Source: Brevibacterium sp. CBA3109
GTDB lineage: Bacteria > Actinomycetota > Actinomycetes > Actinomycetales > Brevibacteriaceae
Reading direction: 5' to 3'
Assembly: GCF_040256645.1 (NCBI RefSeq)
Contig: NZ_CP158281.1
Location: forward strand, 1,116,001 to 1,180,000
Length of the DNA stretch: 64,000 nucleotides
Part shown: positions 17,756 through 27,289 of the stretch, piece by piece
Position numbering within the stretch: position 1 is the first letter of the stretch
Layout of the letters: each line of letters opens with the position of its first letter
Position numbers and translations under genes: made by a program
The notes under the pieces: generated by a model
What the model saw: only the letters and a program-made list of their open reading frames with translations
The model's database searches: none
Told to the model about the DNA's origin: nothing

Positions 17756-20700
17756 GTGCTCAACGGACTCGATCTCACACGCCAGAACTCCACCATCACT
17801 GACCTCGTCTCAGCGTTCAACGACCAGGAGACAGCAGGTGGAACGATTGATGCGATCAGAGGTCTGTGGCCATCGATCCTGCGCCGAACGCTGGTGTCGG
17901 CTGATAGTGATCCGTCCACCTCGGCGCCGCAGCTCATCGTCACGGCCACCACGCGTGAAGCGGAAGACCTGGCCCGGTCGCTGGCGGACTGGGTTGCCGA
18001 GGATTCGATCGCGATCTTCCCCAGCTGGGAGACCCTCCCACACGAAAAGCTCTCACCTCGGTCTGACACCGTCGGAGCGCGTCTGCAGATTCTGCACCGC
18101 CTGGCCCACCCGAGCCCGGACAGGCCTCTGACCTTCATCATCGCCCCCGTGCGCGCTTTCCTGCAGCCGTTGGTCAAGGGGCTCGGCGACATCGAGCCGG
18201 TGGAATTGGCCGTCGGCGACGAATACGAGATCGACCAGCTTTCCCACCGCCTCACCGAACTTGCTTACTCACGCGTGGACATGGTCTCCCGCCGAGGAGA
18301 GTTCGCGGTTCGCGGCGGCATCGTCGACATCTTCCCGCCGACCGAGGATCATGCCCTGCGCATCGAGTTCTTCGGTGACGAGATCGACGAGATCCGCGAG
18401 TTCTCCGTCAGCGACCAGAGATCCATCCGCGCCGAGGCGGACGCTGTGCCACTGAAGCTGTCGGCTCCACCCTGCCGGGAACTCCTGCTCACCGACTCCA
18501 TCCGGGAGCGTGCGGCCGCACTGTCACAGACGCTGCCGGCAGCATCGGACATGCTCGACAAGATCGCCGGAGGTGTCGCCGTCGAAGGCATGGAATCACT
18601 GTCGGCGGTGCTGGCCGATGGCATGGAGCCGATCATCGCTCTGCTGCCCGAATCCACGAAGATCATCATCACCGAACCCGAACGGGTGCAGGCCAGGGCC
18701 GCCGACCTCGTCGTGACGACGAACGAATTCCTCGAAGCAGCATGGTCAGGGGCCGCAGCCGGCGGCGAATCCCCGATCGATCTGTCTGCTGCGACGTTCC
18801 GGACAATGGAAGAGATGGAAGCCGGCGCTCGCCTCATCGGCTTGGCCTGGTGGGAGCTCGGCGGATTCGCCACCGACGAAGAACTCGTCTCACCCGCGGA
18901 GAATCTGTTCTCCGTTCCGGCTCGCGCGCCTCGAGGATATGCCGGTGACGTCGAGGCGATTCTCACCGACGTCAAGGGACTCATCCACAACAGGTGGCGC
19001 ATCCTCGTGCTCACTGAAGGACAGGGGCCGGGCCAGCGCATGGTCGAGGTGTTCTCGGAGGCTGGCGTGCCGGCGACATTCGTCGATGACCCGACAGACA
19101 TTGCAGAAGCTCTGGTGACCGTGACCACGGCCGCGCCCTTCGGCGGATTCGTCTTCGATGACCTCAAACTGGCTGTGCTCACAGAAGCCGAAGTGCTCGG
19201 TCGCGCCGCAGCCACCTCGACGAGGGACATGCGTCGCCTGCCCACCCGACGAAAACGCAATCAGGTGGACCCGCTCAACCTGGCACCCGGGGACTACGTC
19301 GTCCACGACCAGCACGGTGTCGGCAAGTTCGTTGAGATGACGCAGCGAACGACCGGCAAGGGCCCGAACAAGCACACCCGCGAATACCTCATCGTCGAAT
19401 ACGCCCCAGCCAAACGCGGTCAGCCCGGCGACCGCCTGTATGTGCCCAGCGACGCGCTCGACCAGGTCAGTCGCTACGTCGGCGGGGAGAGCCCGAGCCT
19501 GAACAAGATGGGCGGCGCCGACTGGTCGACGACAAAGGCCAAGGCCAGGAAAGCGGTCAAGGAGATCGCGGGAGAACTCGTTCGCCTCTACTCCGCGCGT
19601 CAGGCCACCGTCGGTCACACCTACGGGCCCGATACCCCGTGGCAGCGTGAATTGGAGGATGCCTTCCACTACGTGGAGACAGCCGACCAGCTGACGACCA
19701 TCGACGAGGTCAAGGGGGATATGGAGAAGGCGGTGCCGATGGATCGTCTGATCTGCGGCGATGTCGGCTACGGTAAGACCGAGATCGCGGTTCGAGCCGC
19801 GTTCAAGGCGATCCAGGACGGTAAGCAGGTTGCTGTGCTCGTCCCTACGACACTGCTTGTCCAGCAGCACTTCGAGACCTTCGCCGAACGCTACTCGGGG
19901 TTCCCCGTCACCGTCGGTGCGCTCTCGCGCTTCCAGACTAAGAAGGAGTCGGACAAAGTCGTCGAGGATCTGGCCGCGGGCAAACTCGATCTGGTCATCG
20001 GCACGCACCGCCTGCTCAGCGGCGAGGTGAGATTCAAGAGCCTGGGACTGGTCATCATCGACGAGGAGCAGCGCTTCGGCGTCGAGCACAAGGAGACGCT
20101 CAAGGCGATGCGCACGAACGTCGACGTGCTCGCGATGTCCGCGACTCCGATCCCGCGGACCCTGGAGATGGCAGTGACCGGCATCCGCGAGATGTCGACC
20201 CTAGCCACCCCGCCCGAGGAACGCCATCCGGTGCTGACCTATGTGGGCAAGAAAGAGGACAAACAGATCAAGGCCGCGATCCGTCGTGAACTGATGCGCG
20301 AGGGCCAGGTCTTCTATATCCACAACCGCGTCAAGGACATCGAATCCGTGGCCGGTCACATCGCCGAACTCGTCCCCGAGGCCCGGATCGCGATTGCCCA
20401 CGGAAAGATGAACGAACAGCGACTGGAGCAGGTCATCGTCGACTTCTGGGAGAAGAAGTTCGACGTGCTCGTGTGCACGACCATCGTCGAGACCGGCATC
20501 GACATCTCCAACGCCAACACACTCATCATCGACCATGCTGATCGGTTCGGGCTGTCCCAGCTGCACCAGCTGCGGGGTCGAGTCGGACGCGGCAGAGAAC
20601 GTGCCTACGCCTACTTCCTCTACCCGGCTGACACCCAGCTCACGGAGACTGCCCACGATCGGCTGACGACGCTGGCCGCCCACACCGAACTCGGCGCTGG

Positions 20701-21346
20701 CATGCAGGTGGCCATGAAAGACCTCGAGATCCGCGGCGCCGGCAACCTCCTCGGCGGACAGCAGTCCGGGCAGATCGAAGGGGTCGGATTCGACCTCTAC
20801 GTGCGCCTCGTGGGAGAGGCCGTTGCGAACTTCCGTGGCGAGGACACGGAACCCGAGGCCGACATGCGGATCGAACTTCCTGTCGACGCGCACCTGCCGG
20901 CCGAATACGTTGCCCACGAACGTCTGCGACTCGAGGCCTATCGGAAACTCGCGGCAGCGGCCAACGAGAACCAGCTGCAGGAAGTCCTCGACGAACTCGT
21001 CGATCGGTATGGTCCCTACCCAGAAGCCGTGGGAGTGCTCGCCGATGTCGCCCGGCTGCGGATCAGAGCCAAAGCCTCGGGCATCAACGACATCGTCGTC
21101 CAAGGCAACTTCGTCCGCTTCGGCCCGCTCGAGCTCGAGGATTCGCAGGTCGTGCGCCTCAAACGCCTGTACCCGAAGTCGCTGCTCAAGCCGGCGATCC
21201 GGTCGGTGCTCGTGCCCAAGCCGATGTCCGGAAGCGGCTTCGATGCGAAGGAGATGACGGATTCCGACATCCTGCGTTGGGCCCACCAGTTCCTCGACGC
21301 GATCGTCCCCGTCATCGTCTCCGAGGTCGTCGAGGCTGGAGTCTGA
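17756..21346 (+). CDS. mfd: transcription-repair coupling factor Mfd
   Basis: 1196 residues, full length. Mfd removes RNA polymerase stalled at DNA damage and recruits UvrA. In order: UvrB-like N-terminal domain, the CarD-like RNA-polymerase-interacting domain (GDYVVHDQHGVGKF, residue ~510), the translocase with Walker A GDVGYGKTE (~665) and IIDEEQRFG, helicase C-domain motifs (VETGIDISNANTLII, QLRGRVGRGRERAY) and the TRCF C-terminal domain. I place the start on GTG 17756 from the leaderless spacing; ATG 17753 would add one residue. Order mfd-mazG-eno matches M. tuberculosis. Confidence 0.98.
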   Translation: MLNGLDLTRQNSTITDLVSAFNDQETAGGTIDAIRGLWPSILRRTLVSADSDPSTSAPQLIVTATTREAEDLARSLADWVAEDSIAIFPSWETLPHEKLSPRSDTVGARLQILHRLAHPSPDRPLTFIIAPVRAFLQPLVKGLGDIEPVELAVGDEYEIDQLSHRLTELAYSRVDMVSRRGEFAVRGGIVDIFPPTEDHALRIEFFGDEIDEIREFSVSDQRSIRAEADAVPLKLSAPPCRELLLTDSIRERAAALSQTLPAASDMLDKIAGGVAVEGMESLSAVLADGMEPIIALLPESTKIIITEPERVQARAADLVVTTNEFLEAAWSGAAAGGESPIDLSAATFRTMEEMEAGARLIGLAWWELGGFATDEELVSPAENLFSVPARAPRGYAGDVEAILTDVKGLIHNRWRILVLTEGQGPGQRMVEVFSEAGVPATFVDDPTDIAEALVTVTTAAPFGGFVFDDLKLAVLTEAEVLGRAAATSTRDMRRLPTRRKRNQVDPLNLAPGDYVVHDQHGVGKFVEMTQRTTGKGPNKHTREYLIVEYAPAKRGQPGDRLYVPSDALDQVSRYVGGESPSLNKMGGADWSTTKAKARKAVKEIAGELVRLYSARQATVGHTYGPDTPWQRELEDAFHYVETADQLTTIDEVKGDMEKAVPMDRLICGDVGYGKTEIAVRAAFKAIQDGKQVAVLVPTTLLVQQHFETFAERYSGFPVTVGALSRFQTKKESDKVVEDLAAGKLDLVIGTHRLLSGEVRFKSLGLVIIDEEQRFGVEHKETLKAMRTNVDVLAMSATPIPRTLEMAVTGIREMSTLATPPEERHPVLTYVGKKEDKQIKAAIRRELMREGQVFYIHNRVKDIESVAGHIAELVPEARIAIAHGKMNEQRLEQVIVDFWEKKFDVLVCTTIVETGIDISNANTLIIDHADRFGLSQLHQLRGRVGRGRERAYAYFLYPADTQLTETAHDRLTTLAAHTELGAGMQVAMKDLEIRGAGNLLGGQQSGQIEGVGFDLYVRLVGEAVANFRGEDTEPEADMRIELPVDAHLPAEYVAHERLRLEAYRKLAAAANENQLQEVLDELVDRYGPYPEAVGVLADVARLRIRAKASGINDIVVQGNFVRFGPLELEDSQVVRLKRLYPKSLLKPAIRSVLVPKPMSGSGFDAKEMTDSDILRWAHQFLDAIVPVIVSEVVEAGV

Positions 21347-21454
21347 ATGCCAAAAGGCCGCGACGATTGAACCACGATGATCGACTCGATAGGAATCTGC
21401 GCGTATTCTGAAAACTCACATTCATCCGCCTTTCCTGGCGTAGAGTGAGAATAC

Positions 21455-21460
21455 GGGTAC
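21455..21460 (+). promoter_or_regulatory. GGGTAC element before csbD-like gene
   Basis: GGGTAC resembles the -10 of SigB/SigF-type stress promoters, 31 bases before the start at 21492. A matching GTTT-type -35 is not visible, so the call is weak. Confidence 0.3.
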
Positions 21461-21491
21461 AGAAGTACCGTGAGACTTAAGGAGAGCCACC

Positions 21492-21686
21492 ATGGGTTTT
21501 GACGACAAGTTCGACAACAAGGCCGAAGAATTCTCTGGCAAGGCCAAGGAAACCGTCGGTGAGGCCACCGGCGATGATGAGCTCAAGGCAGAGGGCTCCG
21601 CAGACCAGCTCAAGGGCAAGACAAAGCAGGTCGGCGAGAAGGTCAAGGACCTCGGAAACGACGTCAAGGATAAGTTCAGCAAGTAA
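21492..21686 (+). CDS. CsbD-family stress-associated small protein
   Basis: 64 residues, highly charged, with the CsbD pattern DKFDNKAEEFSGKAKETVGEATGD and a second DQLKGKTKQVGEKVKDLGNDV segment. CsbD proteins are induced by general stress in Bacillus and others; the molecular role is not known. AAGGAGAG precedes the ATG, and a dedicated terminator follows, so it is its own transcript inserted between mfd and mazG. Confidence 0.93.
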   Translation: MGFDDKFDNKAEEFSGKAKETVGEATGDDELKAEGSADQLKGKTKQVGEKVKDLGNDVKDKFSK

Positions 21687-21696
21687 TGCAGAACTC

Positions 21697-21735
21697 GACC
21701 CCCATCGCGCTTGCGGTGGGGGTCATTCTTATTGT
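21697..21735 (+). terminator. terminator after csbD-like gene
   Basis: Twelve pairs including one GU (21697-21708 with 21713-21724), GCTT loop, then ATTCTTATTGTT. Confidence 0.85.
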
Positions 21736-21795
21736 TCGACCCTGATAGCGCGTCGAGCCCTCGCAGCGGCGCAGGAATCGGAAGGTGTCACAACA

Positions 21796-22254
21796 GTGGA
21801 GCAGCCAGAGACAGCGGGCGTCATCGGTGCTCGGACGCAGGGAGCAATCGAGGCAATGGCGACATTGCGGCGCCGGTGCCCCTGGTCGAGCCGGCAGGAC
21901 CACAGCAGCCTCGAGAAGTATGCGCGTGAAGAGACCGAAGAGCTCATCGAAGCGCTTGCAGACTACCGAGCCGATCCGAACCCGGACCACCGCGCCGCCG
22001 TCGTCGAGGAGCTCGGCGACGTCTTCTACCAGGTGCTCTTCCACTCCGCTCTGCTGGACGAGAGTGGCTCCGCTCCCTACGGGCACACCTTGGGGATGAT
22101 CGTCGAAGGGCTGGAAGCAAAACTCATCCGCCGCCATCCCCTGGCATTCGGTGAGGACGCCAGCGATGAGCAGATGGCATCCCTCGAGGACGTCGAGCGG
22201 GAGTACCGCCGGATCAAGACCGAAGAGAAACAGCAGAAAGACACGAATCAGTGA
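21796..22254 (+). CDS. mazG: MazG-family nucleoside triphosphate pyrophosphohydrolase
   Basis: 152 residues from the GTG at 21796, with GGAAGG ten bases upstream. It has one MazG domain: CPWSSRQDHSSLEKYAREETEEL and the metal-binding ExxE...ExxD pattern in EELIEAL and EELGDVFYQ. MazG hydrolyses non-canonical and regulatory NTPs to NMPs. The frame stays open further upstream across the csbD terminator, so an earlier non-ATG start is not excluded. Its stop overlaps the next GTG by four bases. Confidence 0.92.
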   Translation: MEQPETAGVIGARTQGAIEAMATLRRRCPWSSRQDHSSLEKYAREETEELIEALADYRADPNPDHRAAVVEELGDVFYQVLFHSALLDESGSAPYGHTLGMIVEGLEAKLIRRHPLAFGEDASDEQMASLEDVEREYRRIKTEEKQQKDTNQ

Positions 22255-23066
22255 GCTTGGACCGGATCGACATCGAAGGCACATTCAACTTCCGTGACAT
22301 CGGAGGATCTCCCACCTCGGCGGGGGAGTTGAGAGTCGGAACGGGGAAGGTCTACCGCTCCGACGGTCTCGCTCAACTCACCGACAGGTCGCGAGTCGAC
22401 ATCAGAGCACTCGGGATCAGAACCGTCGTGGATCTGCGTGACGTCGGGGAACGCTCCAAGTTGCCCGATGCGCTCGAAGGACTCGAGGTGGAACACATCG
22501 AGCTGCCCATCTTCGACGATCACTTCTTCCCCGCGAAACAGCTCAGCCGCGAGGAGATGGCGAAGGTCGCCGAGGCAACTGGGATGGACCTCTCCGATCG
22601 CTCGCTGAGCAAGATCTATGACCTCATGATCGGTCATTTCGGACCCCGTCTGGCCAAGGCAGTCGACGTCGTTGCACAGCGTTGCGAAGGCGGAGTGGTC
22701 TTCCACTGCTCTGCCGGCAAAGACCGGACCGGTGTCGTCGCCGCCTTCATCCTCACCCTTCTGGGCGTCGGGCGTCACGAGATCCTCGAGGAGTATGCGA
22801 TCACCTCGCAGCACCTGTCAGGAGGATTCCTCGAGAACATCATCAGGAACTTCTCCGACGCCGGCATCTCCGGGAACCTCGCCGAGACTGCAACAGCGGC
22901 ACCGCCGGAACTCATGGCGAAGATCCTCGACTCCATCGACGCGCAGTACGCCAAGAGCGGAGTCGAATCCTATCTGCTCGAGCATGGAATGGACCCGGCG
23001 AGCCCGGATAGACTGCGCGGGCAGCTGTTGACGCCTGCGGACAGAGAACAAACCGTCCGGGACTGA
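22251..23066 (+). CDS. tyrosine-protein phosphatase (Y_phosphatase3 family)
   Basis: 271 residues. The N-terminus TFNFRDIGG and the CX5R active site HCSAGKDRTG (Cys153, Arg159) define the bacterial protein-tyrosine/lipid phosphatase family related to MptpB. The GTG start overlaps the mazG stop (GTGA), so the two are coupled. The substrate (protein or phosphoinositide) cannot be told. No signal peptide, hence cytoplasmic or released by another route. Confidence 0.92.
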   Translation: MSLDRIDIEGTFNFRDIGGSPTSAGELRVGTGKVYRSDGLAQLTDRSRVDIRALGIRTVVDLRDVGERSKLPDALEGLEVEHIELPIFDDHFFPAKQLSREEMAKVAEATGMDLSDRSLSKIYDLMIGHFGPRLAKAVDVVAQRCEGGVVFHCSAGKDRTGVVAAFILTLLGVGRHEILEEYAITSQHLSGGFLENIIRNFSDAGISGNLAETATAAPPELMAKILDSIDAQYAKSGVESYLLEHGMDPASPDRLRGQLLTPADREQTVRD

Positions 23067-23091
23067 AAATGAGCTCGGTCCTTCGGTGCAC

Positions 23092-23097
23092 TAAGCT
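23092..23097 (+). promoter_or_regulatory. -10 box of eno
   Basis: TAAGCT about 50 bases before the eno start; leader with AAGGAG near the GTG. No clear -35. Confidence 0.4.
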
Positions 23098-23145
23098 GTC
23101 CTGCAGGCACATGTTCCCCATGTGAAACCAATTGCGAAGGAGTAA

Positions 23146-24429
<1,284 letters not shown>

Positions 24430-24441
24430 ATGGCTTCGTCC

Positions 24442-24491
24442 CCGAGGCGGGGGTCAGGTGATCATCAATGGTCACCGGACCCCCGCCTCGG
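24442..24491 (+). terminator. terminator after eno
   Basis: A 14-bp perfect outer stem (24442-24455 with 24478-24491) and an inner GGTGA/TCACC stem. There is no U-tract; stability alone would have to suffice. Confidence 0.75.
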
Positions 24492-24701
24492 CGCTATTCA
24501 TCGCCAAAATTCTCCGGAGGAAGCACAGCGTCCCGGCGGCCACAAAACCTCCCGGGACTCGCAGAACACCCCGGGAGTCACCCAAGTCCACCTGTCCCGC
24601 GCAATTTATACTGCTGCAGAGGTTGTTCACGAAGCTGCAGGGGAGGGGTGGCCATTGCGGCTGTTGCAGCAGTTGCGATCTCTGAGAGCATCTTCGGACA
24701 A
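24492..24701. other. non-coding stretch between eno and the reverse DUF559 gene
   Basis: I see no credible gene. A hairpin with arms CTCCCGGG (24549-24556) and CCCGGGAG (24570-24577) could serve as a distant terminator for the reverse gene. Several PstI-like CTGCAG sites (near 24613 and 24645) flank a Cys/Leu-codon-poor, unremarkable sequence. Confidence 0.4.
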
Positions 24702-25739
24702 TCATTTGGTTCCCACGAGAACTCGCCTGATCTCCTCGAACTTTGACTCTTTGAACAGCTCTTTCCAGCTGATTCTGATGACTCGCCATCCTTGATCACG
24801 CAGCCATTGCTCTCTGCGCCTTTCGCGTTCGAGTTCCTCACGTGGCACTCCCGAGCCGAGATACAGCTTCCCGATTCCGTCGATTTCAACGATCAGCCGA
24901 GTTGCTCGGTGGCAGAAGTCGACGCGAACCTTTGCCCGCAGTGAGGTAGCGTCGAACTCGACTTGAGGGACGAAGCCGACGAATCCGTGTTGGAAGAATC
25001 TGACCGCGGCGATCGATTCGGCGGGGGATTCGCGACGGGCATCGGCCAGGTCGAGAGCGAGACGAACTCTCTTGGTGTTCCTCGTCTCCAGACATTGTGC
25101 CAGCGTCGCGAGGATCTTCTCCCGCGTCGTCAGGCCGCGGCGCAAAGCGTTGTCGAGCATGGAAATCGAGATATCGGGGTTGTATGTGCGAGCCACATCA
25201 ATGAGCGTGCGTTCGAGCGTTGTCACCTCGGTCCCGCGAGCTTCCTGCCGGTGATGCTTCGGTATTGTCACGCCCCTGACATGGATGCTCTTGAACCTGC
25301 GGTTGACTCCGGGGCGCACTACCTCCACCTGGTGGGTGACAGGATAAGCAATAGGCAGGCCGTGGATGAGAGCAGCGGTGATGTGCGAGAACACCTCGGG
25401 TGGGGGTGAAGCAGACGACGTTCGGATTGATGCGGTTGACCCTGCGGCGGCGTCAGATTCTGCCCGACGTTCCTGTTGCCCCTGTATTTGGAATCTGACT
25501 TCGCATCGCGCCATGACTGCGGCGTCGAGCTCTGCGATCTCATCACGGATGTCTCCGTGCTCTGTGAACTCCGAATGCGTTCCTTCATCAATGCTCGCCC
25601 ACAACCGCCGGTGGTCTTCCACGGCGCAGACATGTCTGACCGAATAGACGCCGCGCGACAGGCGACGAACGCAGCAGCTTCGGATACGCCGGATGTCTGC
25701 GTGAGTGAAACCGAGTCGGATGATCTGTTGTGTGGTCAT
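24702..25739 (-). CDS. AbiEi-like winged-helix plus DUF559 endonuclease-fold protein
   Basis: About 345 residues. The first ~60 residues (TTQQIIRLGFTHADIRR, RLSRGVYSV) form the winged helix seen in AbiEi-family type IV antitoxins. A middle part follows (VFSHITAALIHGLPI, TLERTLIDVAR). The last ~110 residues (VRVDFCHRATRLIVEIDG, then ERERRREQWLRDQGWRVIRISWKEL) match the DUF559/Vsr-like PD-(D/E)xK fold. This pairing is widespread in actinobacteria and of unproven function. No AbiEii toxin gene is nearby. Start at 25739 chosen because TAATAT ends 13 bases before it; 25751 and 25766 are alternatives. Promoter and flanks are AT-richer than neighbours. Confidence 0.85.
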   Translation of the reverse strand: MTTQQIIRLGFTHADIRRIRSCCVRRLSRGVYSVRHVCAVEDHRRLWASIDEGTHSEFTEHGDIRDEIAELDAAVMARCEVRFQIQGQQERRAESDAAAGSTASIRTSSASPPPEVFSHITAALIHGLPIAYPVTHQVEVVRPGVNRRFKSIHVRGVTIPKHHRQEARGTEVTTLERTLIDVARTYNPDISISMLDNALRRGLTTREKILATLAQCLETRNTKRVRLALDLADARRESPAESIAAVRFFQHGFVGFVPQVEFDATSLRAKVRVDFCHRATRLIVEIDGIGKLYLGSGVPREELERERRREQWLRDQGWRVIRISWKELFKESKFEEIRRVLVGTK

Positions 25740-25752
25740 AATCTTGTACATG

Positions 25753-25780
25753 ATATTAAACGGCATCAAAAGATAAGCAA
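25753..25780 (-). promoter_or_regulatory. promoter of the DUF559 gene
   Basis: On the reverse strand TTGCTT (25775-25780), 16 bases, TAATAT (25753-25758). It sits in a locally AT-rich patch. Confidence 0.55.
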
Positions 25781-26258
25781 GTGCAATGATGAATATTCAA
25801 CCTGTGCATAAGTCTGTGGATAGGTGTTGCTTGTGGTGGACGCGGAGAGAGGGACCAGCGAATTCCGCAGTGCTGGCGGGCATTCGAGCATGCGGCGGGG
25901 GTGCAGAAGGGGGCCGCAGATTTCGCACCCCGTACCGTGACTTTCAAATCACCCATGAGCAGCGGGAGGTTTTAGAGTCAGCGGGACTGGTAGCCGAATT
26001 ACTTGTATGACGTAGAGATACAGGTAGGGCGTGGCCCCGAGGCGGAGGCGGGCACGCCACGGGCGATCGAGGCGGAGGCGGACACGCCGCAAGCGACCGA
26101 AGCGGGCATGTGACGCGACCGAAGCCGCCCGGTGGATGCCAGCTTTCGAAAAATAGAACACGCCACGACACCCAAATCCTCGCAGTCCGGATGCTGACAC
26201 GGCAGACTTAGACGTGTTGCGACTGCCTTCCCCATCCCCGGTCGCAGAGGAAAGAGAC
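25781..26258. other. 480-base gene-poor region before ftsB
   Basis: No reading frame here looks like a gene; composition shifts from AT-rich (to ~25830) to very GC-rich (26030-26130). It contains the 30-bp repeats at 26038 and the upstream region of ftsB. Together with 24492-24701 it flanks the DUF559 gene. Confidence 0.5.
26038..26119. repeat. 30-bp tandem repeat, 2.7 copies
   Basis: Copies begin CGAGGCGGAGGCGG at 26038 and 26068 and a partial, diverged copy CGAAGCGG begins at 26098. The first 14 bases are identical in copies one and two. Confidence 0.7.
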
Positions 26259-26750
26259 ATGGTTCCGAGCAAGCCTAGAAACAGCGCCCCCAAATCGGCT
26301 CAGGGCAGAGCCGCTCCCCGTCGACGCCCCACACCGGTCGTCGAGGCTCAGCCCACCGAAGACACTCGCAAACGGAAGCTGTCCTGGCAGACTGGCGTCT
26401 TCCTCCTCGTCATCGCCATCGTGCTCGTCACCTTCCTGCCCTCGATCAACTCAGCCCTCAAGCAGGCACAGCAGATAGCCGCGCTCAACAGCGAGATCGA
26501 ATCGACGAAGTCCGAAGTCCAGGGTCTGGAGGAGCGGAACGAGAATCTCAAGGACCCGGCGTACATCAAACGCAAGGCGCGTAAGGACCAGTACTACGTG
26601 GAAGAGGGCAAGAACGCGGTCATCGTCACCAACCAAGAGGCGATCGACGGTGACGATTCGGATACGGACCGCCCGCAACGCAAACAAGCCTGGTACCTTG
26701 AGTTGCTGGAGTCGATTCAAGAGGTCGGCAATACCGTGGAGAAGGGCTGA
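26259..26750 (+). CDS. ftsB: septum formation initiator FtsB/DivIC
   Basis: 163 residues: a basic Pro/Arg-rich cytoplasmic tail to ~40, one membrane helix ~43-61, a coiled coil ~62-95 with regular hydrophobic spacing and the family motif DPAYIKRKARKDQYYVEEGK. It links FtsL and FtsQ in the divisome. GAGGAAAGAG precedes the ATG at 26259, so the longer in-frame start is rejected. Position between eno and DUF501/ppx corresponds to Rv1024. Its stop overlaps the next start (TGATG). Confidence 0.95.
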   Translation: MVPSKPRNSAPKSAQGRAAPRRRPTPVVEAQPTEDTRKRKLSWQTGVFLLVIAIVLVTFLPSINSALKQAQQIAALNSEIESTKSEVQGLEERNENLKDPAYIKRKARKDQYYVEEGKNAVIVTNQEAIDGDDSDTDRPQRKQAWYLELLESIQEVGNTVEKG

Positions 26751-27280
26751 TGATCACAGAGTGCACCGAGGCGGACTTCGCCATCCTGAAGGACCAGCTC
26801 GGGCGGATTCCGCGCGGCGTCGTCGGGGTTGCCGCCCGCAGCACATCGGGTGAGCCTCTGGTTGTCGCCACTGCTCCCAGACTCGAGGACGGCTCGCCGT
26901 TCCCCACTACCTTCTACCTCACACATCCCGCCTTCGTCGCCGAATGCTCGCGCCTCGAGGCCTCGGGAATCATGGCCGAGTGGACCGCTGAGCTCGCCGA
27001 GGACGAAGAGCTCACAGCTGCCTACGCCAAGGCCCACTCCGCCTACCTCGCGACACGCTCCGAGATCGGTGAGGCAGCCGGCATCGCTGAGGTGACCGAG
27101 ATCAAGGACTACTCCGCCGGTGGCATGCCCAACCGAGTGAAATGCCTGCACGCTCTGGTCGGACATTCCCTGGCAGTCGGGCCCGGTCTCAACCCGATCG
27201 GCGACCGCGCAATCTCCTTCATGACCGACGTCCCCACCCCGGCGGGCGCAGAGAACCCGTCGGCCGAAACAAGCGAATAG
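26750..27280 (+). CDS. DUF501 family protein
   Basis: 176 residues. LGRIPRGVVGVAARSTSGEPLVVATAPRL, the PFPTTFYLTHP motif and the Cys/His-containing MPNRVKCLHALVGHSL with GDRA near the C-terminus are the family marks. The conserved Cys and two His might bind metal. Always found beside ftsB and ppx in actinobacteria (Rv1025), function unknown. One-base overlap with ftsB indicates coupling; ppx follows after nine bases. Confidence 0.95.
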   Translation: MITECTEADFAILKDQLGRIPRGVVGVAARSTSGEPLVVATAPRLEDGSPFPTTFYLTHPAFVAECSRLEASGIMAEWTAELAEDEELTAAYAKAHSAYLATRSEIGEAAGIAEVTEIKDYSAGGMPNRVKCLHALVGHSLAVGPGLNPIGDRAISFMTDVPTPAGAENPSAETSE

Positions 27281-27289
27281 GAGAGACTC

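Noticed and set aside
21499..21795. Upstream extension of mazG overlapping csbD
   Set aside because: It reads through csbD in another frame and its terminator; MazG homology starts just after 21796.
24430..24795. Frames across the eno-DUF559 gap on both strands
   Set aside because: They run through the eno terminator and into the DUF559 gene and have no protein-like composition.
25949..26293. Reverse 114-codon frame over the 30-bp repeats
   Set aside because: Its Arg/Leu-rich sequence simply reflects the repeats and it overlaps the ftsB start.
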